From Kribbella pratensis (GTDB lineage Bacteria > Actinomycetota > Actinomycetes > Propionibacteriales > Kribbellaceae), in NCBI RefSeq assembly GCF_004365355.1, contig NZ_SODP01000001.1:3222481-3286480 (forward strand): 64,000 nucleotides of DNA. The letters are read 5' to 3'. Numbering within the stretch: position 1 is the first letter of the stretch; each line of letters begins with the position of its first letter. Of this stretch, positions 1 to 9,146 are shown one piece after another. Made by a program: the position numbers and the translations under genes. The notes below the pieces were generated by a model, which ran no database searches, had not been told where the DNA came from, and saw only the letters and a program-made list of their open reading frames with translations.

Positions 1-28
1 ATCCGCACTCCTTCTCGCCGTGGACGGG

Positions 29-1342
29 TCAGCTCGCGACGTTGACGCCCTTGGCCTTCAGATCGTCGACGGTGAACTTCTGCATGTTCTCGAGCAGTTG
101 CCGGAAGGTGATCTTCTTGGTCACCGCCTGCGCCCACTGGTCCTGCAGCTCTTTGAAGACGCCCGTGTAGTTCGGGCCGACCACCCAGTTGTCCACTCCG
201 GACCGGGAGGCCTTGAGGATGACCGGCTTCGCCTCCGACCGGTGGCTGCCGAACAGCTTCTGCGGCACCGCGGCATCGACCCACGGCGACGGATCGGGCA
301 TCGCGCCCGGCCAGGCGTAGGAGCCGGTGGCCTTGTCGAAGGTGGCGTCGACCCCGTCCTTGGTGGTGTTCATCCAGATGCCCACCTCGCTGGCTTCCTT
401 GAGGTGCTGACATCCCTTCGGCACGAGCAACGCGCCCCCGTGAGCCGGGGTGGCGAACTTCGTCGCGCCGGCGAACTGCGGCAGGTCGACCGGCTGCCAG
501 TTGCCGATGGTCTTCTTGAAGTTCAACTCGTAGTTGGTCAGCTGCCAGGTAGAGGTCGGCAGCGAGACCATCTTGCCCTGGTCGAAGTAGGCGATCAGGG
601 CCGGCCGGTCCTGATAAGTCTGATTGGCGACCAGGTCGTTGTCGACCAACTGCTGAAGAATGTTGGCAGAGGCAACGGACTCGGGCGACAGGAAGTCGAC
701 CTTCCACGCATCGTCCTGCGCCGAGTACCAGGTCCCGCCGGCCTGCGTGACCAGGTTGACGAGCGTGCTCGGGTCCTCACCGGCCAGATTCATCACCTGG
801 ACGCCGTGCGGCTTGAGCGCCTTCCCGGCCGCGATCACGTCGTCCCAGGTCTTCGGCACCGGTACGCCGTACTTGTCGTAGGCCGCGCGGTTGACCATCA
901 TGAACGTCGGCCCGGTGCCCGTCGGGATGCCGTAGTACCTGCCCTGCACCTGCGCGCCCTTGAGCGAGGCCGGGTAGAACTTGCTCTCCGCGGGCTTCAG
1001 GTAGTCGGTCACGTCAGCGAGCAGGCCCTCCGCCAGCAGGGCCGGCACGTCACCGAAATTCTGCGCCAGGCAAGGGATCGCGCTGCCGGCCGCGACCGCG
1101 TTGCGCAGACCGGTCGCGGTGGTCGGAAGGTCAGCCTGCTTCACGAGCTTGACCTTGATGTCGGTGTGGGTGGCGTTGAACTTGTCCACCACCGGCTGGG
1201 CGTCCGCCCAGGCCCAGTACTCGATCTCGACCGGGCCGGAGGCGGATGTCTTGCCGGTGTCGCTACTGCTGCAGGCGACCGTGGTGGCGGCCAGGCACAG
1301 GGCGAGGCCGGCCAGCACGGCGCGACGGCTGTTTCTGGGCAT
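29..1342 (-). CDS. Family 1 extracellular solute-binding lipoprotein (sugar ABC transporter)
   Basis: A 437-residue lipoprotein. The N-terminus has twin Arg, a hydrophobic stretch and a lipobox TTVAC with the lipid-accepting Cys at about residue 24, then a Ser-rich linker. The mature part has the look of the carbohydrate-binding SBP_bac_1 family: IEYWAWADAQPVVDKFN near the start, and middle segments with IPTGTGPTFMMVNRAAYDKYG and PKTWDDVIAAGKAL typical of the hinge lobes. It should sit on the outer membrane face and deliver a sugar or oligosaccharide to an ABC permease. No permease or ATPase gene lies downstream inside the window; the gene ends 28 bases from the window edge, so they may lie beyond it. 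It is divergent from the lyase-like gene at 1576 and shares a paired operator with it, suggesting uptake of that enzyme's product. Ligand unknown. Confidence 0.9.
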   Translation of the reverse strand: MPRNSRRAVLAGLALCLAATTVACSSSDTGKTSASGPVEIEYWAWADAQPVVDKFNATHTDIKVKLVKQADLPTTATGLRNAVAAGSAIPCLAQNFGDVPALLAEGLLADVTDYLKPAESKFYPASLKGAQVQGRYYGIPTGTGPTFMMVNRAAYDKYGVPVPKTWDDVIAAGKALKPHGVQVMNLAGEDPSTLVNLVTQAGGTWYSAQDDAWKVDFLSPESVASANILQQLVDNDLVANQTYQDRPALIAYFDQGKMVSLPTSTWQLTNYELNFKKTIGNWQPVDLPQFAGATKFATPAHGGALLVPKGCQHLKEASEVGIWMNTTKDGVDATFDKATGSYAWPGAMPDPSPWVDAAVPQKLFGSHRSEAKPVILKASRSGVDNWVVGPNYTGVFKELQDQWAQAVTKKITFRQLLENMQKFTVDDLKAKGVNVAS

Positions 1343-1392
1343 GCGCGTATCTCCCGGGGTGGGCTAGGGGATCTGGGCTGGTGATACCTCTA

Positions 1393-1497
1393 TAGTTAAC
1401 GATTTCTATGCAAGCTAGGAGAAGAACTTGTTGCCGTCAAGGCCTTGTGCTCTTGCCGCGCGCTCCAGATGATGCCTAGCGTAGAAATCGGTAACTA
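1393..1497. promoter_or_regulatory. Paired inverted operators between divergent genes
   Basis: TAGTTAACGATTTCTA at 1393-1408 and TAGAAATCGGTAACTA at 1482-1497 are reverse complements of each other at 15 of 16 positions; their centres are 89 bp apart. Each has TAG...CTA ends and a central CG, as in LacI-type operators. They sit in the 233-bp region between the solute-binding protein and the lyase-like gene, so one factor probably controls both. No regulator gene is adjacent. Confidence 0.65.
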
Positions 1498-1575
1498 TGA
1501 CGTTCGCTGAGCGGCTCTCGCTGCGGCACGTCGTGCCTCACCCGCATTTCTCCTGCCACCGCCTCAGGAAAGAAG

Positions 1576-4500
1576 GTGCTGTCTGTGTATCCAACTCCAG
1601 CCGCTGCGCGGGGCCGGGTCCGGCGACTCGGCGCGTTCAGCGCAGCTCTCGTGCTCGTCACCGGACTCCTCTTCGCGGTGGCCCGACCGGCCGCCGCCCG
1701 CGACCTGGGCGGGTGTGCCCTGTCGTTCCAGTCCGCGGTCAGCCCACAAGGATTCGTACATCCCGGCGTCGGGCTCACCCAGCCGATCCTCGAGAACGCC
1801 CGCCGGCAGATCGCCGCCGGCGCCGAACCGTGGACCTCGTCATACCAAGCGATGCGGCAGTCGTCAGCGGCCGGTACGGCCGTGACATCGTCCAACCGCA
1901 GCAGCGGGGACCCGACAAAGCCTGCCTCCGACGCATTCAACAGCCAAGGCTTCAACGGCCGCTTCATCGCCGACGGATTGAAGTCCTACACCCAGGCAGT
2001 TCTCTACGTGCTCACCGGTGACGAGGTCTACCGCAAGAACGCGCTGGACATCATTCGCATCTGGGAGCAGATGGACCCGGCCAAGTACGAGTACTTCACC
2101 GACGCGCATATCCACACCGGAATCCCGATGAACCGGATGGTGTCCGCGGCCGACCTGTTGCGCTACACGTCGTGCGCCGACGAGGCGTACCCGTGGACCG
2201 ACGCGGACACGCAGGCGTTCACCCGTAACCTCGTCACCCCGGTCATCGAGACGTTCCAGAACGACAACAACCACTTCATGAACCAGCACAGCTACCCGCT
2301 GATGGGCGCGATGGCCGGTGCGATCTTCATGGACGACACCGCCCTCTACAAGCGGTCCGTCGAGTGGTTCACCGTGAACGCCACCGCGCAGGACCAGGGC
2401 TTCAACGGCTCGATCGCGCGGCTGTTCCGCTGGGTCGACCACAACGACAAGACCGGCGAGCCGATCAAGGACCCGCACGTCCAGCATGCCGAGATGGGCC
2501 GCGACCAGGCCCACGGCGGCGGTGACCTCACCAACGCCGTGATCATTTCCCGGATGCTGCTCGCCCAGGGCACGAAGGTCGACCCCGTGGCCGGCACCGT
2601 CTCAGATGCCCCGAACGCGGTCGGACCCTACGAGTTCCTCAACAACCGGATCCTCGCCACCGCCGACTACTTCTGGCGGTTCATGCTCGGCTACGACACC
2701 CCGTGGACCCCGATGGCGTACGCGATCTCGCCGGACGGCACGATCCGCGACACCTACAACCACATCGCCGACGGCTACCGCGGCCGGTATGTCACGGCGA
2801 GCTTCTGGGAGATCTACTACTACTACAAGTTCACGCTCGGCAAGGACGTCAAGACGATGGCGCCCTACTACGCCGAGGCCTATGCCAAACGCCCTGGCCC
2901 GCTGTACTCGCGCGGCGGTGTGATAGGCAACTACTGGGACGGCGTCGACGGCGGCGGCGACTCGTGGCTGTTCGCGCCGGCTGTGGCGGCGGGTGAGTCG
3001 ACCCGGCCGCTGGGCAACAACCCAAATCTCTACCAGGTCGAGGACCGGTACACCCGCCTCGCAGGGGAGGTCGAGGTCCGCGACGGGTACGTAAGCATGT
3101 CCTCCGGCTCGAAGATCGCCTATCTCAACGGTGCGACCGACCGGCCGAAGCTGGGCTTCCTCGTCCGCACCACTGGTGACGCGGTAATGCACCTGCACAC
3201 CGCCAGGAACGGACGCACCCTGAAACGCGACTATCCCGTGATCGTGCCGAACACCGGCGGTAAGTGGCGCTATGTCACGACCGACGGACCTATGGACGAC
3301 ATTCTGTTCATCGAGGTCGAGGGCGCCACTGTCGACATCGATCACATCAACATCAACGCCGCGGCCGAGCTGACCGGACCGGTCTTTCCCGCCGCCGCGG
3401 CCGATCGCGTGGTCGGCTGGGTCGGTGCCGACGCCACCGTCGACCTGGCGGCGACGGCCGCGAACGGCACGACCTACACCGCGAGCGGGCTTCCCAAGGG
3501 TGCCGTGCTCGACCCAGGGACCGGCGTCCTCACCTGGAAGCCGACCCGAGCCGGTACCTGGACGGTCACCGTCGCTGCCGACGACGGCACCACCATGGCG
3601 GCCCGCCGCGTCGCCCTCACCGCGGCTGGTGACCGCACGAGTGCCTTGATGCTCGCCGAGCGCGGGTACAACCAGCGGACCGTGTACGAGTCCGCGACGA
3701 AGGATGCCTACGGCAACGCCGTCGGCGCCGCGGACAAGCTGCGGACGAAGGGTTCGGACAGCGAGTACCTGGTCGCGCTGACCGACCTGGTCGGGGCGGT
3801 CGACGGACTGCGCCCGCTCTCGCCGACGATCGCGCTGGACGGCAGCCTCGATTACCCGGGCCTCGTCGCCTCGTCCACCACGGGCGACCGGATCGTCAAC
3901 CTGGTCGACGGCGACGAACAGACCGGCACCGTCTATCCCCAAGCCGTCAACCTCTCGCACACCTTCGACTTCGGTCCGGACTACCGGGTGTCCGCCACGA
4001 AGTTCGGCTTCCAGAGCAACATCTTCGCCGACCGGCTCGCCAACTCGGCCGTGTTCGGCTCCAACGACGGGGTCACCTGGGTCCGTCTCACCCCCGGGGT
4101 CACAGCGTTCACGCAGGACTACAACACGCTCGACGTCGCCAAGGATCTCCAGGACGACCAGTTCCGGTACCTGAAGATCCAGATGATCAAACAGTTGCCG
4201 GACGTGCTCTACGGGATCGTGCGCGGCGTGTTCGAGATGACCGAGTTCCACATCTACGGCCAACGGCACGAGATCGGCAACCTGGTGAAGTCGACCTCGA
4301 TCACGTCCGCACAGGCCATCGCGGGCAAGATCATGACAGGCGACACCGTCGACGTCGCAGTCACCACGAAGAAGCCACTCCAGCAGGTGACCGTCACCGT
4401 CCAGGGCGTAACGGCGAAGGCGAGTTCGGCGGACGGAATCAACTGGAGCGCCTCGGCCAAGCTCGACAACGTTGCTGCCGGCAACATACAGGTCGCGGTC

Positions 4501-5028
4501 GACTACCTCAATGCCGACGGCAAGGCCGGCCCGACCGCATACGGAACGACCGACGGATCGAAGCTCTACATCGCGGGCGACCCCGCACACTACATCGACG
4601 TTGCCAAGGTCGCTACCGTCACCGCCTCAGACAAGCAGTGGCCCGGCACCGGACTGGGCGCCGACAAGGTCGGCTACCTGCTCTTCGACCGCAACCCCGA
4701 TACGTACGGCGACCTGAACAGCGGACCGGGCGCCTACTACACCCTCGACTTCGGCTCGCACGCGACCGTACAACCCGAGGAAGTGCTGTTCCTGCCGCGG
4801 GCCACCCACCCGCAGCGGGCCAACGGTACGGTCGTCCAAGGATCGACCGACGGCCAGACCTGGACCGATCTGACCACCTCGCTGACCGGAGCAGTGGCGA
4901 ACACCTGGAGCGACCAGCGGACCTCGGGTGCGAACCACTACCGATACCTGCGCATCTACAACGCCACGAGCTGGTTCGGCGACCTGTCCGAGGTCGAGCT
5001 CTACGGCGACCTCAAGAACGACGCCTGA
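1576..5028 (+). CDS. Secreted alginate-lyase-like enzyme with Ig-like and two discoidin domains
   Basis: An 1150-residue secreted protein. The GTG start has AGGAAAG just upstream. A signal peptide (about residues 1-42, ending AARPAAA-R) precedes an all-helical catalytic region (about 50-420) with the alginate lyase/heparinase-like segment NNHFMNQHSYPLMGAMAG. Residues about 600-690 form a putative Ig (He_PIG) domain (ASGLPKGAVLDPGTGVLTW). Two F5/8 type C (discoidin) carbohydrate-binding domains follow, about 770-905 and 1010-1145; the last contains GANHYRYLRIYN. The family cleaves acidic polysaccharides by beta-elimination; the substrate here is not known. Divergent from a sugar-binding lipoprotein with which it shares operators, so the pair looks like a polysaccharide use locus. 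Confidence 0.8.
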   Translation: MLSVYPTPAAARGRVRRLGAFSAALVLVTGLLFAVARPAAARDLGGCALSFQSAVSPQGFVHPGVGLTQPILENARRQIAAGAEPWTSSYQAMRQSSAAGTAVTSSNRSSGDPTKPASDAFNSQGFNGRFIADGLKSYTQAVLYVLTGDEVYRKNALDIIRIWEQMDPAKYEYFTDAHIHTGIPMNRMVSAADLLRYTSCADEAYPWTDADTQAFTRNLVTPVIETFQNDNNHFMNQHSYPLMGAMAGAIFMDDTALYKRSVEWFTVNATAQDQGFNGSIARLFRWVDHNDKTGEPIKDPHVQHAEMGRDQAHGGGDLTNAVIISRMLLAQGTKVDPVAGTVSDAPNAVGPYEFLNNRILATADYFWRFMLGYDTPWTPMAYAISPDGTIRDTYNHIADGYRGRYVTASFWEIYYYYKFTLGKDVKTMAPYYAEAYAKRPGPLYSRGGVIGNYWDGVDGGGDSWLFAPAVAAGESTRPLGNNPNLYQVEDRYTRLAGEVEVRDGYVSMSSGSKIAYLNGATDRPKLGFLVRTTGDAVMHLHTARNGRTLKRDYPVIVPNTGGKWRYVTTDGPMDDILFIEVEGATVDIDHININAAAELTGPVFPAAAADRVVGWVGADATVDLAATAANGTTYTASGLPKGAVLDPGTGVLTWKPTRAGTWTVTVAADDGTTMAARRVALTAAGDRTSALMLAERGYNQRTVYESATKDAYGNAVGAADKLRTKGSDSEYLVALTDLVGAVDGLRPLSPTIALDGSLDYPGLVASSTTGDRIVNLVDGDEQTGTVYPQAVNLSHTFDFGPDYRVSATKFGFQSNIFADRLANSAVFGSNDGVTWVRLTPGVTAFTQDYNTLDVAKDLQDDQFRYLKIQMIKQLPDVLYGIVRGVFEMTEFHIYGQRHEIGNLVKSTSITSAQAIAGKIMTGDTVDVAVTTKKPLQQVTVTVQGVTAKASSADGINWSASAKLDNVAAGNIQVAVDYLNADGKAGPTAYGTTDGSKLYIAGDPAHYIDVAKVATVTASDKQWPGTGLGADKVGYLLFDRNPDTYGDLNSGPGAYYTLDFGSHATVQPEEVLFLPRATHPQRANGTVVQGSTDGQTWTDLTTSLTGAVANTWSDQRTSGANHYRYLRIYNATSWFGDLSEVELYGDLKNDA

Positions 5029-5064
5029 CACCAGCCAGCTCGTCCTCACACCACACGCAACAAA

Positions 5065-5092
5065 GCCCAGGTCGCCTCCCGGCGACCTGGGC
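5065..5092 (+). terminator. Perfect 12-bp hairpin terminator
   Basis: GCCCAGGTCGCC and GGCGACCTGGGC form a perfect 12-bp stem around a TCCC loop, 36 bases after the stop of the lyase-like gene. There is no strong U tail, which is common for actinobacterial terminators. Confidence 0.8.
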
Positions 5093-5385
5093 CGTCGCGT
5101 AGCGCCGGGCAGACCAGGCACCGCCGATCGGAGACGCCTGCGTCGGGTCTGCATGTTCAGCCGGACCTCGCCGCAGGAGCTATTGGCGTACATGAGCGTG
5201 CCTACGCCGAGCTTGTCGTAGCCGCCGCTGGCTGTACTGACCAGGCACGTCGGTCGAGATTGTGTGACGACACGAGGTGAATGTGTTTGATGGGTGAAGA
5301 CCTCCCGGCGTGGAGTGGAGCTGTCTAAGAACCGCTCCAACGACCAGGAGGCCTTCGCGTCTCACGCTAACGCTGCCTTGACTCC
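5093..5385. other. Non-coding stretch, nothing recognised
   Basis: About 290 bases between the lyase terminator and the end of the leftward solute-binding gene. Open frames cross it on both strands, but none resembles a known protein. Confidence 0.4.
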
Positions 5386-6522
5386 TCAGAACTTGCCGGG
5401 GGTCAATCCGAGGGTGTTGGTCGGGTCGGCCGGGTCCGGACCGACGACCTGGCCGACGTAGAGCTGCACCCGCGAGCGGAACCGCTCCACCGCGTCCCGG
5501 TCGCTCATGAACGACTGAAACCCGGCCACATCGGTCTGGTGATACGTGGCCAGCGGCCGCAGCCCGGCCGGTGGGGCGACGTCCTTGCGCACCGACCAGG
5601 TCCACGGAGCGATCAGTTGTTGCTGGGCCGTCCGGGACGTCAGCCAGCTCAGGAACAGCTTCGCGGCGGCCTTGTGCGGAGCGTTCTTGAAGATCGCCCC
5701 GTGCTGCACCCAGCTGTTGAACGGGTCGTTCGCCGGGAAGATCATGGTCGCGTTCGGCGTCGGATCGCCCGCCGTGCCGAGCGTCGCCAGGTAGTCCCCG
5801 GCCGCCACGGGTCCGGCCGAAAACGGCGTGCCGCGCACGAATGCGGGGTTCTGTGCGACCAGGGAACGCAGCCAGGTCCAACCGTACTTGTCGACGGTCA
5901 GCTTGAAGTCGTAAAGGACGGCGTCGTCATCGTTCGGGTACGTGAAGATCAGCTTCTTCTTGAATTCCGGCTTCAGTAGATCGGCCGCGGTGAACGCCGA
6001 CGGATCCGACCCGGCCTCCTTGGTGTTCACCATGTCGGCGAAAGCGCCGTAGAACACGCCGGTCCAGTAGCCCTGCGAGTCCTTGGCGTTGTCGAAGACC
6101 TCGTCGGAGCCGATGGGCCGGTACTTCAGCAACTGGCCGGCGCTCTTCCAGCGGTCGAAGTCCTGCACGGTCTGCAGCACGGCCACGTCAGCCACTTGGT
6201 CGTGGGTGGCGATCTGGTTGTCGATCCGAGCGTCGTGGATCTTGCTCAGATCGGTGACCAGATGGATTTTGACGCCGGGGAACTGCGCGGCGAACGCCTT
6301 GGCGATGAAATCCCACTGTCCCGGCTTGTCGCCGCCCATGTAGACGGTCACTTCGCCGCCATCGGCCTCAGCCTGGCGGTAGAGCGCCTGCAACTTTGCC
6401 TGCTCGCCCGACGCGCCGGCCGTGGCCTTCGTGCTCGCATCGGCGATGGCGTAGCTCGCGCTTGCCCCCAGCGCCACGACGGCCGCCATCAGCGCGGTGC
6501 CGGCCTTCCCGGTGAACCTCAT
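5386..6522 (-). CDS. Periplasmic-type solute-binding protein (Fe3+/spermidine-like class)
   Basis: A 378-residue exported binding protein. The frame can begin at TTG 6534, but the ATG at 6522 has GGGAGG five bases upstream and the TTG overlaps that Shine-Dalgarno, so 6522 is chosen. A signal peptide without lipobox Cys (ending about SASYAIADA) is followed by the class II binding-protein pattern EVTVYMGGDKPGQWDFIAKA, a FPGVKIHLV segment and KLFLSWLTS near the end, as in iron(III) or polyamine binding proteins. No permease is nearby. The divergent MarR gene at 6613 and the perfect paired operator between them imply MarR control. The ligand cannot be read from sequence. Confidence 0.82.
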   Translation of the reverse strand: MRFTGKAGTALMAAVVALGASASYAIADASTKATAGASGEQAKLQALYRQAEADGGEVTVYMGGDKPGQWDFIAKAFAAQFPGVKIHLVTDLSKIHDARIDNQIATHDQVADVAVLQTVQDFDRWKSAGQLLKYRPIGSDEVFDNAKDSQGYWTGVFYGAFADMVNTKEAGSDPSAFTAADLLKPEFKKKLIFTYPNDDDAVLYDFKLTVDKYGWTWLRSLVAQNPAFVRGTPFSAGPVAAGDYLATLGTAGDPTPNATMIFPANDPFNSWVQHGAIFKNAPHKAAAKLFLSWLTSRTAQQQLIAPWTWSVRKDVAPPAGLRPLATYHQTDVAGFQSFMSDRDAVERFRSRVQLYVGQVVGPDPADPTNTLGLTPGKF

Positions 6523-6536
6523 AACGCCTCCCAAGA

Positions 6537-6593
6537 GTTTGAACTCTCAAACATTCGGCTCGACCATAACCCGCTTTGTTTGAGAGTTCAAAC
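6537..6593. promoter_or_regulatory. Two perfect MarR-type operators
   Basis: GTTTGAACTCTCAAAC (6537-6552) and GTTTGAGAGTTCAAAC (6578-6593) are exact reverse complements. Each is itself a palindrome GTTTGA-N4-TCAAAC. Centres are 41 bp apart, about four helical turns. They fill the gap between the divergent binding protein and the MarR gene. Confidence 0.8.
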
Positions 6594-6612
6594 GTTCCGG
6601 TATGCTTGTCTG

Positions 6613-7107
6613 GTGAGCGACACCCCCTGGCTCTCCGAGGAGGAGATGCGCGCCTGGCTGGCATACATCGACCTTTCAACGCTGCTGGGCGACTACCTGG
6701 AGCGGCAGCTGCAACGGGACGCCGGCCTGTCACACGCGACGTACAACCTGCTCAGCCGGTTGTCCGTGGCCCCCGACCGGTCGCTGCGGATGAGCGAACT
6801 CGCCGAGCACCTGAAGGTCACCCGCAGCCGGCTCTCGCACGCACTGTCGGCGCTGGAAAAACGCGGCTGGGCGCGACGCACCGACGACCCGACGGACCAG
6901 CGCGGCCAACTCGCAGTGCTCACCGACGAAGGCTTCGCCGTCCTCGCCGCCGCAGCCGCCGGTCACGTCGCGGCTGCGCGCCGGGCGATGTTCGACCACC
7001 TCACGCCTGACCAGGTCCGCCAGTTCGCAGAGATCGGCGAGGCCATCATCAAGGGTCTCACCCACGAGGACGACTATCAGGCTGAGCTCCCCTGGCGGCG
7101 CAGATAG
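6613..7107 (+). CDS. MarR-family transcriptional regulator
   Basis: A 164-residue winged-helix regulator. The start at GTG 6613 (VSDTPWLSEEEMRAW) is chosen because homologous MarR proteins begin with this WLSxEEMxAW helix; there is no clear Shine-Dalgarno, so it may be leaderless. HTH: LRMSELAEHLKVTRSRLSHA (about 60-80), wing: RRTDDPTDQRGQLAVLTDEG (about 88-107), then the C-terminal dimerisation helix. It is the same subtype as the MarR gene at 40076. It lies divergent to a solute-binding gene with two perfect operators between them, so it very likely represses both itself and that gene. The last codons overlap an IS701-like fragment in another frame. Confidence 0.9.
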   Translation: MSDTPWLSEEEMRAWLAYIDLSTLLGDYLERQLQRDAGLSHATYNLLSRLSVAPDRSLRMSELAEHLKVTRSRLSHALSALEKRGWARRTDDPTDQRGQLAVLTDEGFAVLAAAAAGHVAAARRAMFDHLTPDQVRQFAEIGEAIIKGLTHEDDYQAELPWRRR

Positions 7108-7180
7108 CGCGTGAGGCCACCGCGTACGGGATGCAGCACCTGCTGTCCCGGGTCGGGAGCTGGAGCCGCCCGCACGACGC
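7080..7180 (+). pseudogene. Possible IS701-family transposase fragment
   Basis: A short out-of-frame stretch reads LAAQIAREATAYGMQHLLSR then WSRPHDA, resembling the GMQ-RLL motif near the N-terminus of IS701-type transposases. No other part of the transposase is visible, and the rest of the 7108-7342 gap shows nothing else. Confidence 0.35.
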
Positions 7181-7342
7181 GACCTGCCACCTCCCATTCG
7201 GAGCGGTCCCACCTGCGGCCTGGTTCGACGTCTGTGCAGTCAACGGCGCACTGTGGGGCCACAGGCAACTAACCTGCGACCACGAGGGAGCGGAATTGAG
7301 ACGTCAGAAGAGATGGCGGCGTGGCGGCACGGGAATGAGAGC

Positions 7343-8329
7343 ATGTCGGGCGTGACAGTCCGAATCAGTGACATCGAGCAGGCAGCCGAGGTGCTGCGTG
7401 GCGGCGGTTTGGTCGCCCTCCCGACCGAGACCGTCTACGGTCTGGGAGCCAATGCCGAGGACCCCGTTGCCGTCGCACGTATCTTCTCGGTGAAGGGCCG
7501 TCCGCCCTCGCATCCGCTGATCGTCCATATCGGCGGCGCGGAGTCTCTCGAGGCTTGGGTTGAAGACGTACCTGCGCCCGCGCGCGAGCTGGCCGAACGA
7601 TTCTGGCCCGGGCCATTGACGCTGGTCCTGAGGCGTGGCCGAAGGGTGCCACTCGAAGCAACAGGTGGCTTGGAGACGGTGGCCATACGGGTGCCGAACC
7701 ACCCTGTCGCTCTAGCGCTGCTTTCGGCGTTCGGTGGTGGTATCGCCGCGCCTTCGGCGAACCGTTTCGGCTCAGTCAGCCCGACTACCGCGAACCACGT
7801 CAGGAGCGAACTCGGCGACGCTGTCGACTTCGTGCTCGACGGCGGACCCTGCACGGTTGGCGTTGAGTCGACAATCGTTGACGCCACGGGTGAGATCCCG
7901 AGCGTGCTGCGGCCCGGAGGGGCGACCCGAGAGGACCTCGAGGCGGTCCTCGGACGCCCACTCGCGGTGCACTCGACCAGCCAGGTTCGGGTGCCTGGCC
8001 AGCATCCATCGCATTACGCGCCGAAGGCGCGGGTCGTCCTAGTCGCTCCTGAGAAGGTCATTGCCGAGGCCGAGCTCGCGCAGGAGCTCGGTCACCAGGT
8101 GGGAGTCATGGTTCCGCCAACCTCGTCGAACACGGCGGTCAACGCTCACGTCGTCGTGGCAGTTCCAGGTTCGATGGCCGCCTACGCGCACGAACTCTAT
8201 GGCTTCTTGCGCGAATTCGATCAGCGAGGTTGCGATCTCGTCATCGCGTCCTTGCCTGTCGAGGAAGGGCTCGGACTCGCGATCGCCAATCGGCTCCGCC
8301 GCGCCGCGGGACCGCGTGCCTCAGCGTGA
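7343..8329 (+). CDS. L-threonylcarbamoyladenylate synthase, Sua5 type
   Basis: A 328-residue protein that makes threonylcarbamoyl-AMP from threonine, bicarbonate and ATP for the t6A modification of tRNA position 37. The YrdC/Sua5 domain covers about residues 8-200, with GGLVALPTETVYGLGANA at the start, the KGRPPSHPL nucleotide-binding motif and FWPGPLTLVLRR. The C-terminal Sua5 domain (about 215-328) follows a linker with VPGQHPSHYAPKA, the typical lid segment. This long form differs from the short TsaC/YrdC form. The frame opens at 7253, but ATG 7343 is preceded by GGGAATGAG and gives the family N-terminus. Actinobacteria usually have another TsaC/Sua5 near prmC, so this may be an additional copy; that is inference. 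Confidence 0.92.
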   Translation: MSGVTVRISDIEQAAEVLRGGGLVALPTETVYGLGANAEDPVAVARIFSVKGRPPSHPLIVHIGGAESLEAWVEDVPAPARELAERFWPGPLTLVLRRGRRVPLEATGGLETVAIRVPNHPVALALLSAFGGGIAAPSANRFGSVSPTTANHVRSELGDAVDFVLDGGPCTVGVESTIVDATGEIPSVLRPGGATREDLEAVLGRPLAVHSTSQVRVPGQHPSHYAPKARVVLVAPEKVIAEAELAQELGHQVGVMVPPTSSNTAVNAHVVVAVPGSMAAYAHELYGFLREFDQRGCDLVIASLPVEEGLGLAIANRLRRAAGPRASA

Positions 8330-8335
8330 TCCGGG

Positions 8336-8971
8336 TCACGACCTGGCCGCAACCTCCAGCCCTCGCGCGGCTACCAACTGGGCGCTCCCATCGGCCAACC
8401 GGTAGCACAGCCCCACGACTGCGGTGTCGCCCGTGGCGACGCGATCGGCAAGCACCCGGGAACGATCCAGGAGTAGGTCAACCGTGTGCTTGATGTGCTC
8501 GGCCAGGATCTCATCGGGCTCCACGCGACCCGCGGCACGAGCTGCCAGCACGCTCGGCGTCACCCGCTCGACCACGTCGCGAACATATCCGGTGGGCGGC
8601 AGACCGTCCGCGAGCGCAGCGCACGCCGCCGCCACCGCGCCACATGAATCGTGGCCGAGCACGATCACCAGCGGGCAATCCAGAACGTCCACGCCATACT
8701 CGATGCTGCCCAGCACCTCCGGCCCGATCACATGGCCCGCAGTGCGGACGACGAACAGGTCACCCAGGCCGCGGTCGAAGATGATCTCGGCGGCCAGGCG
8801 TGAGTCGGAGCATCCGAACAGTACGGCGAACGGGCGCTGCCCCGGCGCGATCTCAGCGCGACGCGTCGCATCCTGATTCGGGTGCTCAGGTGCGCCGGCG
8901 ACGAAGCGCTCGTTGCCTGCCAGCAGCAACTCGAAAGCATCCTGAGGTTGCGGATCTTCGACCTCTGCCAT
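8336..8971 (-). CDS. Beta-class carbonic anhydrase
   Basis: A 211-residue cytosolic enzyme that interconverts CO2 and bicarbonate. The zinc ligands are visible: Cys54 in the CSDSR motif (with the Asp56-Arg58 dyad), His107 and Cys110 in VLGHDSCGA. AEIIFDRGLGDLFVVRTAGH is the family hallmark. It converges with the sua5 gene, the stop codons being only six bases apart; bicarbonate is a Sua5 substrate, but opposite orientation argues against co-regulation. Confidence 0.95.
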   Translation of the reverse strand: MAEVEDPQPQDAFELLLAGNERFVAGAPEHPNQDATRRAEIAPGQRPFAVLFGCSDSRLAAEIIFDRGLGDLFVVRTAGHVIGPEVLGSIEYGVDVLDCPLVIVLGHDSCGAVAAACAALADGLPPTGYVRDVVERVTPSVLAARAAGRVEPDEILAEHIKHTVDLLLDRSRVLADRVATGDTAVVGLCYRLADGSAQLVAARGLEVAARS

Positions 8972-9063
8972 GCCCAGATCCTAGGTCAACGACCACGATC
9001 ACCGCGCAGCCTGCCCTTCGGGTAAGCGCCGGACGGCACGCAATTGTTTGTTCCGCGTGGGAC

Positions 9064-9090
9064 CCATCCGGCGCCAGTACCGCGCCGAAG
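9064..9090 (+). promoter_or_regulatory. SigK-type promoter of the fasciclin gene
   Basis: CCATCC (9064-9069), 15 bases, then CCGAAG (9085-9090). The same arrangement, CCATCT-N15-CCGAAT, precedes the molybdopterin oxidoreductase at 10398. CCATCC/CCGAAT-like elements are the pattern described for mycobacterial SigK targets such as mpt70/mpt83. Confidence 0.6.
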
Positions 9091-9146
9091 TACCGATGTC
9101 AGCCGCGGAACGAGCCGTCGGCGTACATCGAAAGTGAGCCCTCGTC

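Noticed and set aside
20-1384. Long rightward open frame across the first solute-binding protein
   Set aside because: It is the antisense of a well-supported lipoprotein gene and has low-complexity Arg/Val/Gly composition typical of high-GC shadow frames.
2602-4590. 662-residue leftward open frame
   Set aside because: Antisense shadow of the secreted lyase-like gene; no domains and no ribosome binding site.
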